Assembly: GCA_001768155.1 (NCBI GenBank)
Contig: MENC01000097.1
Coordinates: 1 to 8,266 of the forward strand
Length of the DNA: 8,266 nt
Origin: Bacteroidetes bacterium GWA2_30_7
Lineage (GTDB): Bacteria > Bacteroidota > Bacteroidia > Bacteroidales > GWF2-33-38
Reading direction: 5' to 3'
Part shown: positions 7,501 through 8,266 of the stretch, one piece after another
Position numbering within the stretch: the first letter of the stretch is position 1
Layout: every line of letters starts with the position of its first letter
Position numbers and translations under genes: made by a program
The notes under the pieces: generated by a model
What the model saw: only the letters and a program-made list of their open reading frames with translations
The model's database searches: none
Told to the model about the DNA's origin: nothing

Positions 7501-7749
7501 TTAGGAGGAACAGGAATTGAGTCTTACATACTATATACGAAAAATGTCACTTATTTAACAGCAAGAGAAGGAAATATCCTTTTAAAAAATGGAAATGCAG
7601 AAAAAGGTTATGTATATGCAAGAGTATATCAAACGAATTTAAGTGGAGAGTACCCTGTTAAACCAAACGGAACATTTTATACAAGTTTAGATAGTTACTA
7701 TTGGATTACATTTCCTAGAGTAATTGGTAATTTTGATACAAACTGGTAG
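1549..7749 (+). CDS. Exported giant RHS/SpvB-family polymorphic toxin (TcB-TcC-like fusion)
   Basis: This 2066-residue protein starts at the ATG at 1549 because a signal peptide begins there (residues 1-20, ending AVTA before Q21). Order of parts: a short region with DYIKLQKGFKW (44-54), resembling the N-terminal leader of many Bacteroidetes RHS proteins; an SpvB-like domain (about 100-380; PIIIPPGTAGMQPNVSIAYN); FG-GAP/VCBS calcium loops (396-800); a TcdB-middle-like region (about 808-910; QAITNGMNFKTEFVYEP); many YD repeats (about 1035-1730; for example YQYDNFGRL, MTYDKLGRI); and an RHS-associated core (about 1696-1813) ending NPLKFTDPSGN. The last 253 residues are a tip I do not recognise. 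Known relatives form a hollow shell enclosing a C-terminal effector. No T9SS sorting domain is visible at the C-terminus, so the route beyond the periplasm is unclear. The immunity candidate follows 3 nt after the stop. No frameshift is seen. The family call is firm; toxin activity is inferred. Confidence 0.92.
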   Translation: MITKIINIICLLLLSVAVTAQVYDRNWEIKTDQGTTSKEYVGRDYIKLQKGFKWTKGSAGQKFVARLDENITFDASYNTTDIDPVSNFTTSLAVGSTAGSYAVSPTGAATYNIPIIIPPGTAGMQPNVSIAYNSQAGNGLLGIGWELTGMSAITRTNKTIYYNSEVKEIKLDNTDVFAIDGQKMFYSSTLAGYYTETENFSKITQATSTVTAKIYFEVKTKSGSIIEYGNTNNSCIEAQGNTAVLLWLINKVTDNNGNYITFTYTENNTDGTFRIDKIEYTGNATAGLNPYNSIEFFYENRADVNDLYVAGSIVRNDILLNKIKTKQYGNTVKEYEFKYLKTTDDFCSKLNEVIEYGFDGSRINSTVVNWGAISTSETSSGFIPSYNTDDNYLYGDYNGDGYTDYIKYSQSIFDFSNACEMYLNNGGSYSTPISFTPNGYVIITPTYHTVSVSDFNGDGKDEFITIKQNPIPHFIPNPYYSDAGYYTDEYGNKYEPETYPSDTDWDNYIDVFDLTWHPDFPTIINPAANSQYSYVLNLNFLKNGVVTESPVILYLDNLTAPLTGDFNGDGISDFIIESNVFFGSNSTSLNPMSKHAISSMPYTILGIDIFVPASNIINGSNISLTDIDGDGKTEIMVKNTSSTTTYELEPNATDPNIYDLISVSTEYLGQGYYPGDFNGDGKTDFLVVNEILTVNIYEIWYSKGNGFVQGYCPLPISADNDKIFVSDFNNDGKSDIIKFNQADWWSNNNKIKIYYSYGKGKDITVNNFKTEEFDYLKSLFGGSPKFNIGDFNGDGQLDFLINSDKVSFHKGEQRNLVQAITNGMNFKTEFVYEPVAKSTVCINNNLNLMSFNLVRSVKTDNGLGGINQTDYLYNTPKYNPYVNSFLGFSSIKLTNSTLLTEITNTFQNSITSQDGKVLFGNFLYSTLIKKGGSTLKTETLTNNAYHFSGYDKRYFVYQSKLQSVDGLTGVSITKDYEYNTTDILNGNLTSETTNYGTTATATKSYTYIAKGSVYPNRVSAETITNTRTGESNYTRSIEYNYYDNGNLKDMTTDPSKTINVLTEYEYDYFGNIKKTTVTPSDADLRFSTVDYDSKGRFPVKTTNPMGFVTEATYDNRTGNMLTKKDINGLTTSYQYDNFGRLITTTLPNHQKVNSSINWYSGSLTNVVYYIRQWGDNIPEIKEYYDSFGRKLLTETIGFDNKTVTVENYYNSKGLLYATSLPYYSGDIREYKVTDYDNYGRILHSGDNNKTFTYTYLNNKVTVSDNVTSETTSKEYDASGLLLTATTNTIPVTYTYYASGLPHTITSNGNTVTMYYDDYGRQTILDDPDAGITNYTYNSIGELIYQKDARTDINTATTMTYDKLGRIKTKTLNGGADVYTYTYDAGLKGTLSNVTAPNGTEQLYKYNNYGQVTQLSEKIDAENFVTSYKYNNFGNLTQTVYPSGFAVNYSYDDKGIMLELKRADNGNSIWKMDAVNALGQITQYTSGSGKVTNKTYNSYGFAQEFKTPGVMDYTFDFDMARGNLKSRADIINNQKEFFSYDNFNQLTQIDDYTQENTIAETTSDSYGNINYKTEAGNYFYDPARPHAVNQVDNANATTYNAIPSFNQDITWNEFNKASIISENDRALHFTYGVDGERRKTVFYFDGEKEKTKYFSANYEKIILGDGASTETKEVHYIHGGDGLAAICVKESDTYTMHYTYTDYLGSILAITDESGNIEEKLSYDAWGRRRNPLDWSLIPAFDDDFTSTITDRGFTGHEHLDAFGLINMNGRLYDPVLGRMLSPDNFLSPQSPLGMNRYCYANNNPLKFTDPSGNMPAVVVWLIYNVVRNAIQYLVNRRNGMSNDEALQNQVWTLSYNGNMPNSWYGKNSTIPSDPINGGSGMYNNSVIADKNTPLNEADYMSGSYGLSNYSLDYEFGGNVLINFDNPLLIEAVNMNTGDISYTGFVTFSDPVKNTSAMSAGIEILAISKPNQSLRGSRLNALDQRLGGTGIESYILYTKNVTYLTAREGNILLKNGNAEKGYVYARVYQTNLSGEYPVKPNGTFYTSLDSYYWITFPRVIGNFDTNW
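1846..2688 (+). other. SpvB-like domain of the RHS giant
   Basis: Residues about 100-380. It opens with SPTGAATYNIPIIIPPGTAG and MQPNVSIAYNSQAGNGLLGI, followed by GWELTGMSAITR, which match the conserved start of the SpvB/TcB N-terminal family (pattern: P-I-x-x-P-P-G, P-x-x-S-x-x-Y-N-S, G-x-G-W). It continues through VFAIDGQKMFY, LWLINKVTDNNGNYITFTY and YEFKYL. In Tc toxins this region belongs to the TcB half of the cocoon. Boundaries are approximate. Confidence 0.85.
2734..3948 (+). repeat. FG-GAP/VCBS calcium-loop repeats of the RHS giant (propeller)
   Basis: Seven clear DxNxDGxxD/E loops start at residues 396 (DYNGDGYTD), 454 (DFNGDGKDE), 565 (DFNGDGISD), 626 (DIDGDGKTE), 676 (DFNGDGKTD), 727 (DFNNDGKSD) and 790 (DFNGDGQLD). 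A diverged eighth (DTDWDNYID, residue 502) keeps the acidic positions 1, 3, 5 and 9. Such loops bind calcium in beta-propeller blades of integrin-like and TcB proteins. Four loops share the identical 17-nt DNA string GATTTTAATGGCGATGG at 2908, 3241, 3574 and 3916. In TcB the propeller docks onto TcA; no TcA gene is visible here. Confidence 0.85.
6634..6987 (+). other. RHS-associated core with DPSGN cleavage-type end
   Basis: Residues about 1696-1813 hold the family's most conserved stretch: HYTYTDYLGSILAITDESGN, SYDAWGRRRNP, RGFTGHEHLDAFGLINMNGR, LYDPVLGRMLSPDNF and YANNNPLKFTDPSGN. In characterised RHS and TcC proteins this aspartyl-protease-like core cuts the effector from the shell just after the DPxGx motif. 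The Asp of DPSGN (residue 1809) and the LYDP and SPD aspartates are present. The residue after DPSG is Asn rather than the Leu of enterobacterial Rhs. Release of the tip is therefore likely but unproven. Confidence 0.85.
6988..7746 (+). other. Unrecognised C-terminal effector tip of the RHS giant
   Basis: Residues 1814-2066 follow the RHS core, where polymorphic toxins carry their variable effector. A hydrophobic, helix-prone stretch comes first (about 1815-1834, PAVVVWLIYNVVRNAIQYLV), then a polar, Gly/Asn/Ser-rich linker (about 1850-1900). A part that looks beta-rich follows (about 1905-2066; NVLINFDNPLLIEAVNM, ESYILYTKNVTYLT, GYVYARVYQTNL, SYYWITFPRVIG). I see no HNH, nuclease, deaminase, ADP-ribosyltransferase or metalloprotease signature. 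Arginine codon choice differs from the core: 7 of 9 are AGA here, against 3 of 11 in the preceding core (about residues 1583-1796). This fits a replaceable module of separate origin. The activity is unknown. Confidence 0.6.
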
Positions 7750-7752
7750 ACA

Positions 7753-8266
7753 ATGTTAAAAGTAGTTTTAATATTAGGAATAATATTGTGTCATATCTAC
7801 GGGTTTTCACAAATTAATAAAGAAGTGGTCATTGAGCAATTTAATCTTCCTCAAGATTATAATATTTTGAGTTTTTGTAAAGATGAAAATATAGATAGCA
7901 TGTTAACCGGAGTAATTTGTGATACAATATATAAAAATGACACAATAATCGCATATGCAGAATACAAAAACGGTAAAAAGATAAAAATACTCACATATTA
8001 CATGAGCGGTGAAAGAGAAAGAGAGGAATTTTATGATTGGGATAATGATTTTGGTCGGGGTACTCATTGGTTTAAAAGTGGGAAAAAGGAATGTGAAGAT
8101 TTTTTTAATAAATGTTTGGATATTTGGACACATATAGAATGGTATGAAAATGGATCTTTTTCTGGCTTTTTGAACAAAGATGTGAACAAAAATACAGGTA
8201 TTCAAAAATGGTGGAGAGATGACGGAACTATCAGCTCAGAAGCTTTTTATATTGATACAACTGAAA
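7753..8266 (+). CDS. Candidate immunity protein: exported MORN/YwqK-like repeat protein (3' partial)
   Basis: An open frame runs from the ATG at 7753 to the window end without a stop (171 full codons), so the C-terminus is missing. A signal peptide is seen (residues 1-19, MLKVVLILGIILCHIYGFS, then Q20). It lacks a lipobox cysteine at the cleavage site, so a soluble periplasmic or secreted protein is expected. From about residue 68 there are imprecise 'aromatic-x-x-G-x' repeats: YAEYKNGKKIKILTYY (68-83), MSGEREREEFY (84-94), HWFKSGKKECEDFF (105-118), IEWYENGSFSGFL (128-140) and QKWWRDDGTISSEAFY (151-166). These resemble MORN_2 repeats of the YwqK family, often annotated as antitoxins. The start lies 3 nt after the RHS stop, in the same frame, so co-transcription is very likely. 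Position straight after a toxin tip suggests immunity to it. The immunity role is inferred from position and repeat type only. Confidence 0.8.
   Translation, partial: MLKVVLILGIILCHIYGFSQINKEVVIEQFNLPQDYNILSFCKDENIDSMLTGVICDTIYKNDTIIAYAEYKNGKKIKILTYYMSGEREREEFYDWDNDFGRGTHWFKSGKKECEDFFNKCLDIWTHIEWYENGSFSGFLNKDVNKNTGIQKWWRDDGTISSEAFYIDTTE

Noticed and set aside
7728..7735. TAATTTTG matching TAnnTTTG just before the immunity gene
   Set aside because: It is inside the RHS coding region, no TTTG lies at proper spacing (nearest TTG leaves about 24 nt), and such strings are common in AT-rich DNA.
7903..8205. Minus-strand open frame of 100 codons
   Set aside because: It is antisense to the immunity candidate, which has a signal peptide and repeats on the + strand; the Phe/Ile-rich product is typical of reverse-read AT-rich coding DNA.

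Overview
The window suggests a member of the Bacteroidota (Bacteroidetes). It is AT-rich, it has no Shine-Dalgarno-like sequence before its starts (upstream DNA is A/T-rich, such as a run of A before the ATG at 1549), its signal peptides end in the 'A/S then Q' pattern common in that phylum, and it carries a C-terminal type IX secretion (T9SS) sorting domain. All four supported genes lie on the + strand and look like one polymorphic-toxin locus. I cannot name a species.

Layout: (1) 1-842 is the 3' part of a gene for a tail-fibre-like repeat protein with a C-terminal coiled coil; it starts before the window. (2) 843-906 is a short gap holding a perfect 37-nt palindrome. (3) 907-1380 encodes a 157-residue exported protein made of a signal peptide, a single RHS/YD-like motif, a linker and a T9SS type A sorting domain. 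(4) 1381-1548 is a 168-nt gap with an imperfect hairpin and two clusters of 8-bp repeats. (5) 1549-7749 encodes a 2066-residue exported RHS giant: signal peptide, SpvB-like domain, FG-GAP/VCBS calcium-loop propeller, TcdB-middle-like region, YD repeats, RHS-associated core ending at DPSGN, and a 253-residue C-terminal tip that I do not recognise. (6) 7753-8266 is the 5' part of a gene 3 nt downstream, cut by the window end. It encodes a signal peptide followed by MORN/YwqK-like repeats and is the candidate immunity protein. It has no stop codon in the window.

How they may work together (inference): the RHS protein resembles a TcB-TcC fusion, with an RHS shell that would encapsulate a variable C-terminal effector. 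The next gene would protect the producer, and because it is itself exported, protection probably acts outside the cytoplasm. The giant shows no T9SS sorting domain at its own C-terminus, whereas the small protein encoded before it has one together with a lone YD motif. That makes a role of the small protein in export or surface display of the giant worth testing. The main candidate for something undescribed is the tip and immunity pair at 6988-8266.
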